A stretch of DNA of 10,837 bases from JADFOJ01 sp041580235 (lineage in GTDB: Bacteria > Planctomycetota > Phycisphaerae > Phycisphaerales > SM1A02), in NCBI GenBank assembly GCA_041580235.1, contig JBFGEG010000110.1, positions 1 to 10,837 on the forward strand, in the 5' to 3' direction. The notes beneath the pieces were generated by a model. The model was not told the origin of the DNA, ran no database searches, and saw nothing but the letters and a program-made list of their open reading frames with translations. This document shows, in pieces, positions 4,178-10,837 of this stretch. A program made the translations under genes and the position numbers. Position 1 is the first letter of the stretch; each line of letters begins with the position of its first letter.

Positions 4178-6958
4178 TCAGGGGGTGAGCACGTACGCCG
4201 CGTCGAGCGCCTTGCCGACGCGTGTCCGCACGTCCGCCAGGTGCGCGGTTGTGTACGGATCGGGCCCGACCTTCTGGGCGGCGGCGGCCATCTTGTCGAT
4301 CCGTCTCAGCTCCTGTCTGGCCATCGAGCTGATGGTGCGAAGGGCCGGGCTTGGCGTGTCGGGGAGCAGGGCCAGGTCAACCAGACGCTGCACGTGCTCA
4401 CGCTGGAGGTTGCGACGGAAGCTGGAGATCATCGGTGACTCCGCCGAGTAGGCGCGGCGGACGGGCTTGACGCACTCGCTCCAGACGGCGCTGGTGACCG
4501 TGTCGACGACCTCGGCCAGCGTGAGCAGATCCTCGGCCTCCTGGCCGCGGTACTCGTTGTCGTACACGCGACGCAGCCTGGTCGGGTTCATGATGAACGT
4601 CAGGGCCGTGGCCTGGATGGCCCCCACGATGTCGTGGACGGTGAAGGCGGGATCGTCGAACAGGGCATCGATCTCGGCCGGATCCCACCAGTACTCGCGG
4701 CCAAGGTGGCGGACCAGCTCGGGCGTGAGGCCGTACGCCTCGTCCACCAACGTGTTGTCGACGACCAGCCGCAACGCCCGGCGCTGCTCGGCGGCGGGAA
4801 TGTCCTCGATCGGGGCGCGGTCGCCCGGGTCGCCCTTGAAGTCGTTGTTGATGTACGAGCCGCCGATCCAGTTCGAGGCGACGTACGCCGCGTAGAGTTG
4901 GGTGCCCAGCAACGTCACGAGCCGCTCTCGCGCCGTCTTCCAGGATTCGCCTTCCTTGACGATGCTGTCCATGAGCTTGCCGCGAAGCTCCTGCGCGAGG
5001 CCGATCCGCGACTCGGCGAAGTTGAGGTTGTTGGCGCCGATGTCCCACGTCATGTTGCGGGGATCACTGCCGACGGCCATGGCAAGCTGGCTGACGAAGA
5101 TGTGATCGGGCTCGCTGACCCGGGCCAGGACCTCGTCGAGCGTGTCCTGAGAACCGTAGCCGTAGGCGATCGCCCACTTGTCATACGGGCCGAGCACCGG
5201 CGTGGCGTAGGGCCCCTGCACCTCGCCGAGCTCGTGGTTGATGTTGACGCCGATGTAGTCCATCACGGAGCCGCACGTCGGGCCGTCGTAACCCTCGGAG
5301 TTGATCTCCTCCAGCGTGCGAATGGTGGAGGCGGCCATGTTGTGCTGCAGACCCAGGCAGTGGCCGACCTCATGGGCCGCGATGTAGCGGATCATGGGAC
5401 CGATGTACTGTTCGGGCAGACCGTCGAGCGTGTCCCCGGAATCGACCTGCAGGGCGCCGGCGATCAGCGCCGTGTCGAGCAGGGCGAGGTCCAGCGAGAG
5501 CATGCGGCCCATGCGGCATGCCGTGTTGGTCGGGTCGTTGATGCCGTGCGTCCACGGGTGCTCCTCGCTGCGGAGGTCCTCGGTGACGGCCCGCTCGGCC
5601 TCGACAGCCCGCTGCCTCATCTTCTGGGCGCGTCGGGCCGGCGCGGCGAGCCGGACCCGCGGGTCCCAGCTGGGATGCTCGTCGAGCCAGGCGAGCGTCT
5701 CGGGGCTGAAGCTCTGCTCGACCAGATCCTCGGAGAGCTGCTCCAGCATGTTGCGGATGGAGCGGGTCAGCCCCTGGTGCCACACAACGTCGGCGTCGAG
5801 GATCTCGCCGGTGAGCGGGTTGGAGCGGCTGGGGCCGATGGCGTAACCCTGGTCGCTGGCGTTCCAGCGGAAGAAGTTGTAACGGGCGTCCTCGGGGTCC
5901 TTGTCCATGTGGGCGCCGGTGGCGGTGTCCTGCTGGTAGACCTCGACGGCCTGGAGGATGCCGATCGCCTCGAAGGCCTGGTTCCACATGAGAATGCCCT
6001 CGCGCACGTAGCGCCGGAAAGGCACCGGCGTCGTGTGCTCGATGTACCACACGATGGGCTCACGGGCCGGGCTCATCGTGAGCGAGGGGTCGGCCTTCTC
6101 CACGTTCCACCGGATGATGTAGCGGTCGGTGACCTCCTTGTTGGCGGTGCGGGCGAAGTCCTGGTGCCAGTCGTAGAAGTAGCCGACACGCGAGTCGGCC
6201 TTGCGGGGCTTGTACCCCGGTGAGCCTTCGAGCTCACCGATCGCATACGTGAGCCGCACGAGCCGGCCGTCGCCACGCGGTGCCTCGTACTCGAAGATGA
6301 CGTTCTCCGGAAACGCCTTGGCCTTGGTGAGCCTGGCGAGCTTCGGATTCAGCCCGCGCAGCGCCGGACCGTAGGGGCCCCACACCGACGCCCCGAAGAA
6401 CTTGGCGGCCTGGGTGGTGGAGAGCGTGCCCAGATCGACGACGGGACGCTCTTTCGGCGCCATCGCCAGGATCGGCGTGGACACGATGACACGACCCGTG
6501 TAGAGCTGCTCGATGGAGTCCTTGGCCTGCTGCTTGCCTTCCGTGCGCACGTAGAGGTTCGGCGCGACGAGCACGAGCTGCTTGCGGATCCTGTGCCACT
6601 TGACGTAGTGCGTGGGCCCCATGACGCCCGCCTGGGGATCGCCGCCCGACAGCGTGCAGGCGATCATGACCAGCTGCTTCTCGTAGTCGGCCGGCAGCAC
6701 GGCCAGCATCCGGGCCGTCTTTTCGTCGCGGTACAGCTCATAGAGCGGCGCCGTGTCGTCGGCGGTGGAGACGACCTTCTGCATCCCCTCGATCACCTTC
6801 TCGAAGGGTGGAAAGTCCTTCTTGGGCCCGGCTGCAGATGATGCGCCGCTCGTCCCGGCCGGGGGTGCGGCCGGTGGTCCCGCGGCGGCGAGGAGGGCCG
6901 TTCCCACGAGGGCCACGAACGACAGGGCGAACCGACGCAGCGAAGTGGTGCTCGACAT
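4178..6958 (-). CDS. Secreted zinc-dependent metalloprotease (DUF5117 / Met-zincin DUF4953)
   Basis: A 926-residue exported zinc protease. Residues 1-27 form a signal peptide (MSSTTSLRRF, then a hydrophobic run ending ALLAAAG), followed by an Ala/Pro/Ser-rich linker to about 45. Residues about 70-270 resemble DUF5117 (PLYELYRDEKTARMLAVLP, MGPTHYVKWHRI). The catalytic region resembles Met-zincin (DUF4953): the zinc motif HEVGHCLGLQH lies at 529-539 (HExxHxxGxxH, with His529, His533 and His539 as ligands and Glu530 as catalytic base), and the Met-turn SVMDY at 564-568. The start at 6958 is chosen over an in-frame upstream start at 7009 because AAAGGAG sits 9 nt before it and the signal peptide begins there. 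Length suits the family (roughly 800-900 residues). It probably cleaves proteins outside the cytoplasm or in the periplasm; substrate unknown. It is divergent from the GH38 gene. Confidence 0.88.
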   Translation of the reverse strand: MSSTTSLRRFALSFVALVGTALLAAAGPPAAPPAGTSGASSAAGPKKDFPPFEKVIEGMQKVVSTADDTAPLYELYRDEKTARMLAVLPADYEKQLVMIACTLSGGDPQAGVMGPTHYVKWHRIRKQLVLVAPNLYVRTEGKQQAKDSIEQLYTGRVIVSTPILAMAPKERPVVDLGTLSTTQAAKFFGASVWGPYGPALRGLNPKLARLTKAKAFPENVIFEYEAPRGDGRLVRLTYAIGELEGSPGYKPRKADSRVGYFYDWHQDFARTANKEVTDRYIIRWNVEKADPSLTMSPAREPIVWYIEHTTPVPFRRYVREGILMWNQAFEAIGILQAVEVYQQDTATGAHMDKDPEDARYNFFRWNASDQGYAIGPSRSNPLTGEILDADVVWHQGLTRSIRNMLEQLSEDLVEQSFSPETLAWLDEHPSWDPRVRLAAPARRAQKMRQRAVEAERAVTEDLRSEEHPWTHGINDPTNTACRMGRMLSLDLALLDTALIAGALQVDSGDTLDGLPEQYIGPMIRYIAAHEVGHCLGLQHNMAASTIRTLEEINSEGYDGPTCGSVMDYIGVNINHELGEVQGPYATPVLGPYDKWAIAYGYGSQDTLDEVLARVSEPDHIFVSQLAMAVGSDPRNMTWDIGANNLNFAESRIGLAQELRGKLMDSIVKEGESWKTARERLVTLLGTQLYAAYVASNWIGGSYINNDFKGDPGDRAPIEDIPAAEQRRALRLVVDNTLVDEAYGLTPELVRHLGREYWWDPAEIDALFDDPAFTVHDIVGAIQATALTFIMNPTRLRRVYDNEYRGQEAEDLLTLAEVVDTVTSAVWSECVKPVRRAYSAESPMISSFRRNLQREHVQRLVDLALLPDTPSPALRTISSMARQELRRIDKMAAAAQKVGPDPYTTAHLADVRTRVGKALDAAYVLTP

Positions 6959-6967
6959 CTCAAGAAT

Positions 6968-6974
6968 CTCCTTT
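6968..6974 (-). promoter_or_regulatory. Shine-Dalgarno of the metalloprotease gene
   Basis: AAAGGAG on the minus strand stands 9 nt before the ATG at 6958 and settles this start against the longer in-frame alternative at 7009. Confidence 0.75.
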
Positions 6975-7075
6975 CGGCAGCGCAGGCGTTCCCGCGGTCC
7001 GGCGGACACACGCGAACCAGACGATGCGATGCGGCAGGCTCGCGTACGTGCCGGATTTCGCGGGGGAAACGCGGG

Positions 7076-7084
7076 ATTCTACCA
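7076..7084 (-). promoter_or_regulatory. Extended -10 promoter element of the metalloprotease gene
   Basis: Minus-strand TGG followed by TAGAAT (one mismatch to TATAAT, with the TGN extension). It implies a transcript with a leader of about 110 nt before the ATG at 6958. The -35 position is poor, as is usual for extended -10 promoters. Confidence 0.45.
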
Positions 7085-7249
7085 CCGATCGGCCGGTCGG
7101 GACGCTCGGCCGGACGCCGACCCGGGGCGTGGACTTCGGTGACTCCGCGAAGGCCCGCACGCACTCGCCGGTACAACGCGACGAGACAACGGTGCGGTCC
7201 GGTCCGAGCCGGCGGTGCCGAAGCGGCGTGACGAGTGAGACGCGCGGCC

Positions 7250-7258
7250 TGATACACT
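7250..7258 (+). promoter_or_regulatory. Extended -10 promoter element of the GH38 gene
   Basis: TGA followed by TACACT matches an extended -10 box and ends 7 nt before the ATG at 7266. Transcription would start at the initiation codon (leaderless); no Shine-Dalgarno is visible. A GTGACG stretch (7228-7233) is a weak -35 candidate with long spacing. Confidence 0.45.
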
Positions 7259-7265
7259 CGCTTCG

Positions 7266-10200
7266 ATGGCTTCCGATCTGCAGGCCGCCGCGCATCGCTT
7301 CGAGGTGTACGCCCGCGACGTCATCGCGCCGGCGATGTTCCCGCTGGCCGAGCCGCTGCGGGCCGAAGCGTTCCAGTGCGCCGAGCCGGTCCCGTACGAC
7401 ACGGCCGTGCGCGGTGAGTACCGGCCCGTCGAGCCGGGGTGGCAGTGGGGGCCCGTGTGGTCGACGGCGTGGTTCCGGCTGTCGGGGCGCGTGCCGGAGA
7501 CGATGGCCGGACGGACCGTGGCCCTGCGGTTTTCCAGCGGGACCGAGGCGCTGCTGTGGGCCGACGGCCGGCCGCGACGCGGCCTTGACGTCAACCGCGA
7601 CGACGTGGTGCTGCTCGACCCCGCGGCCGGGGGCGAGGACGTACGCCTGCACGTCGAGGCGGCGTGCAACCACCCCTTCGGCATCAGCGTCTTCGACTGG
7701 GACCCGCCCGACATCCGGCTCCGCTGGCGCAGCGAGACGCCCGGGCGGCTGGAGCGGTGCGAGCTGGCCGTCTGCGACGAGACGGTGCGGCGGCTGCACG
7801 ACACCTGGGAGTTCGCCCGCCAGCTGCTGGCGGAGCTGTCGAGCGACGATCTTCATGCGCATCGGCTCGCCGCCGCCCTGGACCACGCCCTGCGGGCCAT
7901 CGACGACGGCGACGTCGCGGGCACGGCGGGCGAGACGCTGGCCGTCCTGGAGCAGGCACTCGCCGCCGGAGCGCCCGCCGCGACCCGGTGCCTTGCCGTC
8001 GGGCACGCCCACATCGACACCGCGTGGCTCTGGCCCATCCGCGAGACGAAGCGAAAGTGCCTGCGGACGTTCGCCAACGTGCTGGAGCTCATGGACACCG
8101 ACCCCGACTTCCGCTTTCTGTGCAGTCAGGCCCAGCAGTATGCCTGGGTCGAGCGCGACGCGCCCGATCTCTTCGCGCGCATCGCGGCGCGGGTGCGCGA
8201 GGGCCGTTGGGAGCCTTCGGGGGCCATGTGGGTCGAGCCCGACTGCAACGTCCCCTCCGGCGAGTCGCTGATCAGGCAGATCCTTCACGGCCGGCGGTAC
8301 TTCCACGACCGCTTCGGCGACGACGCCCCGCAGCGGCTGCTGTACCTGCCCGACACGTTCGGGTTCCCGGCGGCGCTGCCCCAGATCGCGGTCCAGTCGG
8401 GGCTGGACACGTTCGTCACGAACAAGATGTCGTGGAGCCAGACCAACGAGTTCCCGCTGGTGAGCTTCCGGTGGCGGGGCCTCGACGGCACCGAGATCCT
8501 CGCCCACTGCACGCCCGGCCACGACTACAACGCGACCAACACGCCCGCGGAGCTGCGTCGCGGCGAGCGCAACACGCTTCGCAAGGACAAGGGGCTCACC
8601 GGTGTGTGGCTTCAGCCCTTCGGCTACGGCGACGGCGGGGGCGGGCCCACGGCGGCCATGATCCGCCGCGCGCGGCTGGCCGGGAGCTGCCCGGGGCTGC
8701 CGGGTGTGCGTCTGGCCAGCGCCCAAGAGTTCTGCGACGAGCTCCACCGCGCCCGCGCCGCGCTGCGGGCGACCGGATCGGACCTGCCCGTGTGGGACGG
8801 CGAGCTGTATCTGGAGCTTCACCGCGGCACGTACACGACGCAATCGTGGCTCAAGCAGGCGAACCGCCGGGCCGAGAACGATCTCCGCGCGGCGGAGTGG
8901 CTCGCCCTCGCCGGCCCCGCGCCGCTGGAGTCCGACGTCGCCGACAGGCTCGATGAGGCGTGGACGCTGACGCTGCTGAACCAGTTCCACGACATTCTCC
9001 CCGGCTCGTCGATCACCATGGTCTACGACGACGCCCGACGCGATCACCAGCGTGTGTCCGGGATCTGTCACGACGTCATCGAGCAGGCCGTGGGCGTCTG
9101 GTCGTCGCAATCGGACACGAGCGGGCTCGAGCGGCCGATGATCGTGCTCAACCCCGCCTCGACGCCACGCAGCGCCGTGGTGGAGTGCGAGGGCGAGCTT
9201 CACTACGTGGCCGGTGTGCCCGCCCTGGGGGCGACCGTCGTCGATCGAGCCGGGCGCAGCGATGTCGAGCCCGTGCGGGTCGACGGCGACACGCTCTCCA
9301 ACGGCATCGTGGAGGCCGTGATCGATCGGTCCGGTCGGGTGGTCGCGCTGCGCCGGGACGGCCACGAGGCCCGAGATCTGAACCGGCTCGTGCTCTACGA
9401 GGATCGTCCGCGATCCTGGGAGGCATGGGACATCGACGCCGAGTACGTGTGCACGCCCGAGCCCGTCGACGGCGACGCCGACCAGTGGCGTGCGGTCGAG
9501 ACGGGCCCGCTGCGGGCGGCGATCGAGGTGACGCGGCCGCTGGGGCGCGAGAGCCGCATCACCCAGCGCTTCGTGCTGTGCGCGGGCTCGCCGCGGCTCG
9601 ACATCGAGACGCAGATCGAGTGGCACGAGAGCCGGCGTCTGCTGCGGGCGTACTTTCCCGTCGGCGTCCGCGCGCGGCAGGCGACCTTCGAGACTCAGTT
9701 CGGGCACCTGCAACGGCCCACCCACCGCAACACGACATGGGAGCAGGCGGCGTTCGAGGTGTGCGCCCACACGTGGATGGACCTCTCGGAGCCGGGGTTC
9801 GGGGTGGCCCTGCTCAACGACGCCCGGTACGGTCACTCCTGCGAGGACGACGTCATGGGGCTGACGCTTTTGCGCAGCACCAGGCTGCCCGATCCGCGGG
9901 CCGACGTGGGAGGGCACCGGTTCACCTACAGCCTGATGCCCCACGGCGGCGACTGGCGGGCCGCCGGCGTCGATCGCGAGGCGCACGCGCTCAACACGCC
10001 GATGCGTGCCCACCCGCTGGCACCGGGGCAGTCGGGCGGGCTCCGCGAGTGGGCGCCGGTTCGCCTGGCGACCGACGGCGCGGCGGGCATCGTCGTCTCG
10101 GCCCTCAAGCGGGCCGAGGACGGCGACGGTCTGATCCTGCGGCTGGTCGAGACGCACGGCGGCCGCGGCCGCGTCACGATCGAGTGGGGGCTGCCGGTCA

Positions 10201-10322
10201 GCGCGGTGGAGCCTGTCGACCTGCTGGAGCGGCCGATGAACGCGGCGGGATTCACCCACGCGGCGTCGACGACGTCACTGCAGCTGCGGCCGTTTCAGAT
10301 CGCCTCGCTCAGGGTCCGGTGA
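7266..10322 (+). CDS. Alpha-mannosidase, glycoside hydrolase family 38 (cytosolic MAN2C1-like type)
   Basis: A 1018-residue retaining alpha-mannosidase that removes alpha-linked mannose from oligosaccharides. Residues 1-240 form an N-terminal beta domain (WGPVWSTAWFRL; SGTEALLWADGRP) as in the MAN2C1-type branch. The GH38 catalytic domain starts at about 243 with GHAHIDTAWLWPIRETKRK, where His249 and Asp251 are expected zinc ligands. The nucleophile is Asp363 in LPDTFGFP, also a metal ligand. ELYLELHRGTYTTQ and the middle domain follow, with LNQFHDILPGSS giving the last metal ligand, His575. The C-terminal beta domains run to the end (LSNGIVEAVIDRSGRVVAL; DIETQIEWHESRRLLRAYFP). There is no signal peptide, so it acts in the cytoplasm on imported glycans. 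Length is normal (about 1000) and all expected catalytic residues are present. Its stop overlaps the stop of the convergent CBM9-like gene. Confidence 0.94.
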   Translation: MASDLQAAAHRFEVYARDVIAPAMFPLAEPLRAEAFQCAEPVPYDTAVRGEYRPVEPGWQWGPVWSTAWFRLSGRVPETMAGRTVALRFSSGTEALLWADGRPRRGLDVNRDDVVLLDPAAGGEDVRLHVEAACNHPFGISVFDWDPPDIRLRWRSETPGRLERCELAVCDETVRRLHDTWEFARQLLAELSSDDLHAHRLAAALDHALRAIDDGDVAGTAGETLAVLEQALAAGAPAATRCLAVGHAHIDTAWLWPIRETKRKCLRTFANVLELMDTDPDFRFLCSQAQQYAWVERDAPDLFARIAARVREGRWEPSGAMWVEPDCNVPSGESLIRQILHGRRYFHDRFGDDAPQRLLYLPDTFGFPAALPQIAVQSGLDTFVTNKMSWSQTNEFPLVSFRWRGLDGTEILAHCTPGHDYNATNTPAELRRGERNTLRKDKGLTGVWLQPFGYGDGGGGPTAAMIRRARLAGSCPGLPGVRLASAQEFCDELHRARAALRATGSDLPVWDGELYLELHRGTYTTQSWLKQANRRAENDLRAAEWLALAGPAPLESDVADRLDEAWTLTLLNQFHDILPGSSITMVYDDARRDHQRVSGICHDVIEQAVGVWSSQSDTSGLERPMIVLNPASTPRSAVVECEGELHYVAGVPALGATVVDRAGRSDVEPVRVDGDTLSNGIVEAVIDRSGRVVALRRDGHEARDLNRLVLYEDRPRSWEAWDIDAEYVCTPEPVDGDADQWRAVETGPLRAAIEVTRPLGRESRITQRFVLCAGSPRLDIETQIEWHESRRLLRAYFPVGVRARQATFETQFGHLQRPTHRNTTWEQAAFEVCAHTWMDLSEPGFGVALLNDARYGHSCEDDVMGLTLLRSTRLPDPRADVGGHRFTYSLMPHGGDWRAAGVDREAHALNTPMRAHPLAPGQSGGLREWAPVRLATDGAAGIVVSALKRAEDGDGLILRLVETHGGRGRVTIEWGLPVSAVEPVDLLERPMNAAGFTHAASTTSLQLRPFQIASLRVR

Positions 10323-10837
10323 ACTCGACAAAGCCCCAGTGCTGCGGCAGGTGCATGTTGATCACGCCCTGCGGCGTCCACACCCAGTTGTTCTCGGGCG
10401 TGTCGGGGAGCTTTTCGTAACGCCCGTCGACCACGCGGTGCTGCCACTGCACACGCGAAAAGTTGATTCGCCAGACGTCGCCGGGCCGCGGCGGGGCAGG
10501 GGCACCTTCGGGGGGCTTCAGTCCCGCCCACGGCAGCGCCATCTCCACCGTCCAGCCCGTGTCCGTGTCGGTCGGATCGTTGAGCGTGCCCTGGATGTCG
10601 ACAGCGGTCTCGAGACCGTCGAGATCCCAGTCGTGAAGGGCCGGGCCGCCGTCGATGTAGGTCTTCACGAGGAAGAGGTCGAAGATCGTGTTGAGGGCGT
10701 TGACCTCGATCTCGTAGTACTGCCGCGTGTCGCCGTCGGGATCGATGAAGACTTCGAAGTCGTTGTCGTGAAAGACGATCTGGTCGTGCTCGGTCAGCGT
10801 GGCCCACACGTGCGGCTCCTGGAGCACGGCCCCGACA
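10309..10837 (-). CDS. CBM9-like carbohydrate-binding domain protein (partial, 5' end beyond window)
   Basis: The last 175 residues of a protein whose N-terminus lies past the right edge. The visible part is a CBM9-like beta-sandwich: EPHVWATLTEHD, NDFEVFIDPDGD, YYEIEVNALNTIFDLFLVK, LNDPTDTDTGWTVEMALPW and, near the C-terminus, WTPQGVINMHLPQHWGFVEF. These blocks recur in stand-alone carbohydrate-binding family 9-like proteins and in CBM9 modules of xylanases. A GTG at 10827 is not the start, because homologous sequence continues upstream of it in frame. Binding of sugars is the family expectation; whether this copy binds, and what, cannot be told. Its 3' end overlaps the mannosidase gene by 14 nt tail to tail. 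A signal peptide, if any, would be outside the window. Confidence 0.83.
   Translation of the reverse strand, partial: VGAVLQEPHVWATLTEHDQIVFHDNDFEVFIDPDGDTRQYYEIEVNALNTIFDLFLVKTYIDGGPALHDWDLDGLETAVDIQGTLNDPTDTDTGWTVEMALPWAGLKPPEGAPAPPRPGDVWRINFSRVQWQHRVVDGRYEKLPDTPENNWVWTPQGVINMHLPQHWGFVEFTGP

Larger units (their letters stand above)
6959..7265. other. Divergent promoter region between protease and mannosidase genes
   Basis: This 307-nt gap has no convincing gene. Reading toward the protease it holds the Shine-Dalgarno AAAGGAG (6974-6968) and an extended -10 box near 7080. Reading toward the mannosidase it holds an extended -10 box just before the ATG. The middle contains GC-rich near-palindromic sequence (CCGATCGGCCGGTCGG, near 7085-7100), which could be a binding site or chance in such DNA. 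No -35 box matches well on either side. Confidence 0.45.

Noticed and set aside
4634..6223. A 529-codon plus-strand frame inside the metalloprotease gene
   Set aside because: It is an antisense shadow; the low-complexity Val/Gly/Arg product has no family features, while the minus strand holds HEVGH and the Met-turn.
6960..10259. An open minus-strand frame of 1099 codons antisense to the GH38 gene
   Set aside because: It mirrors the mannosidase gene, is full of Arg/Pro/Gly/Val with no recognisable domain, and arises because stop codons are rare in GC-rich antisense frames. The plus strand has clear GH38 motifs.

Overview
The window is GC-rich and most likely comes from a planctomycete, probably the class Phycisphaerae. 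The best evidence is a secreted protein ending in two aspartate-rich, dockerin-like EF-hand repeats (GDLDGDG...DFLILLGTWG), a C-terminal signature common in that group. The large secreted metzincin-type protease, the cytosolic GH38 mannosidase and the CBM9-like protein fit a polymer-degrading lifestyle. The assignment is inferred from protein character only.

Layout. 1-366: a broken zone in which the C-terminal end of a zinc-dependent alcohol dehydrogenase (minus strand) abuts a probable transposase C-terminal remnant (plus strand). 564-1058: DUF454/YbaN-type inner-membrane protein. 1283-1600 (minus): small protein with a C-terminal membrane anchor, divergent from a DUF3140 protein at 1854-2189. 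2236-2341: a dense cluster of inverted repeats. 2377-3312 and 3356-4102: secreted dockerin-repeat protein followed at 43 nt by a flavodoxin-fold NADPH-dependent FMN reductase, closed by a strong hairpin terminator shared with the converging gene. 4178-6958 (minus): 926-residue secreted zinc metalloprotease (DUF5117 plus Met-zincin). 6959-7265: divergent promoter region. 7266-10322: 1018-residue GH38 alpha-mannosidase whose 3' end overlaps by 14 nt the 3' end of a CBM9-like protein (minus, running off the right edge).

How the genes relate. The left 2.2 kb looks like accessory DNA: mobile-element debris and small genes of unknown role. The right side looks like catabolic or cell-surface functions: a secreted protease, a mannosidase for manno-oligosaccharides and a sugar-binding-like domain. 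They do not form a single operon, and no named pathway can be reconstructed. Three genes have a -10-like hexamer only 6-7 nt before the start codon, suggesting leaderless transcripts, while three others have clear Shine-Dalgarno sequences. I see no rRNA, tRNA, CRISPR array, complete insertion sequence or defence system. The least explained part is the hairpin cluster upstream of the dockerin-repeat gene.
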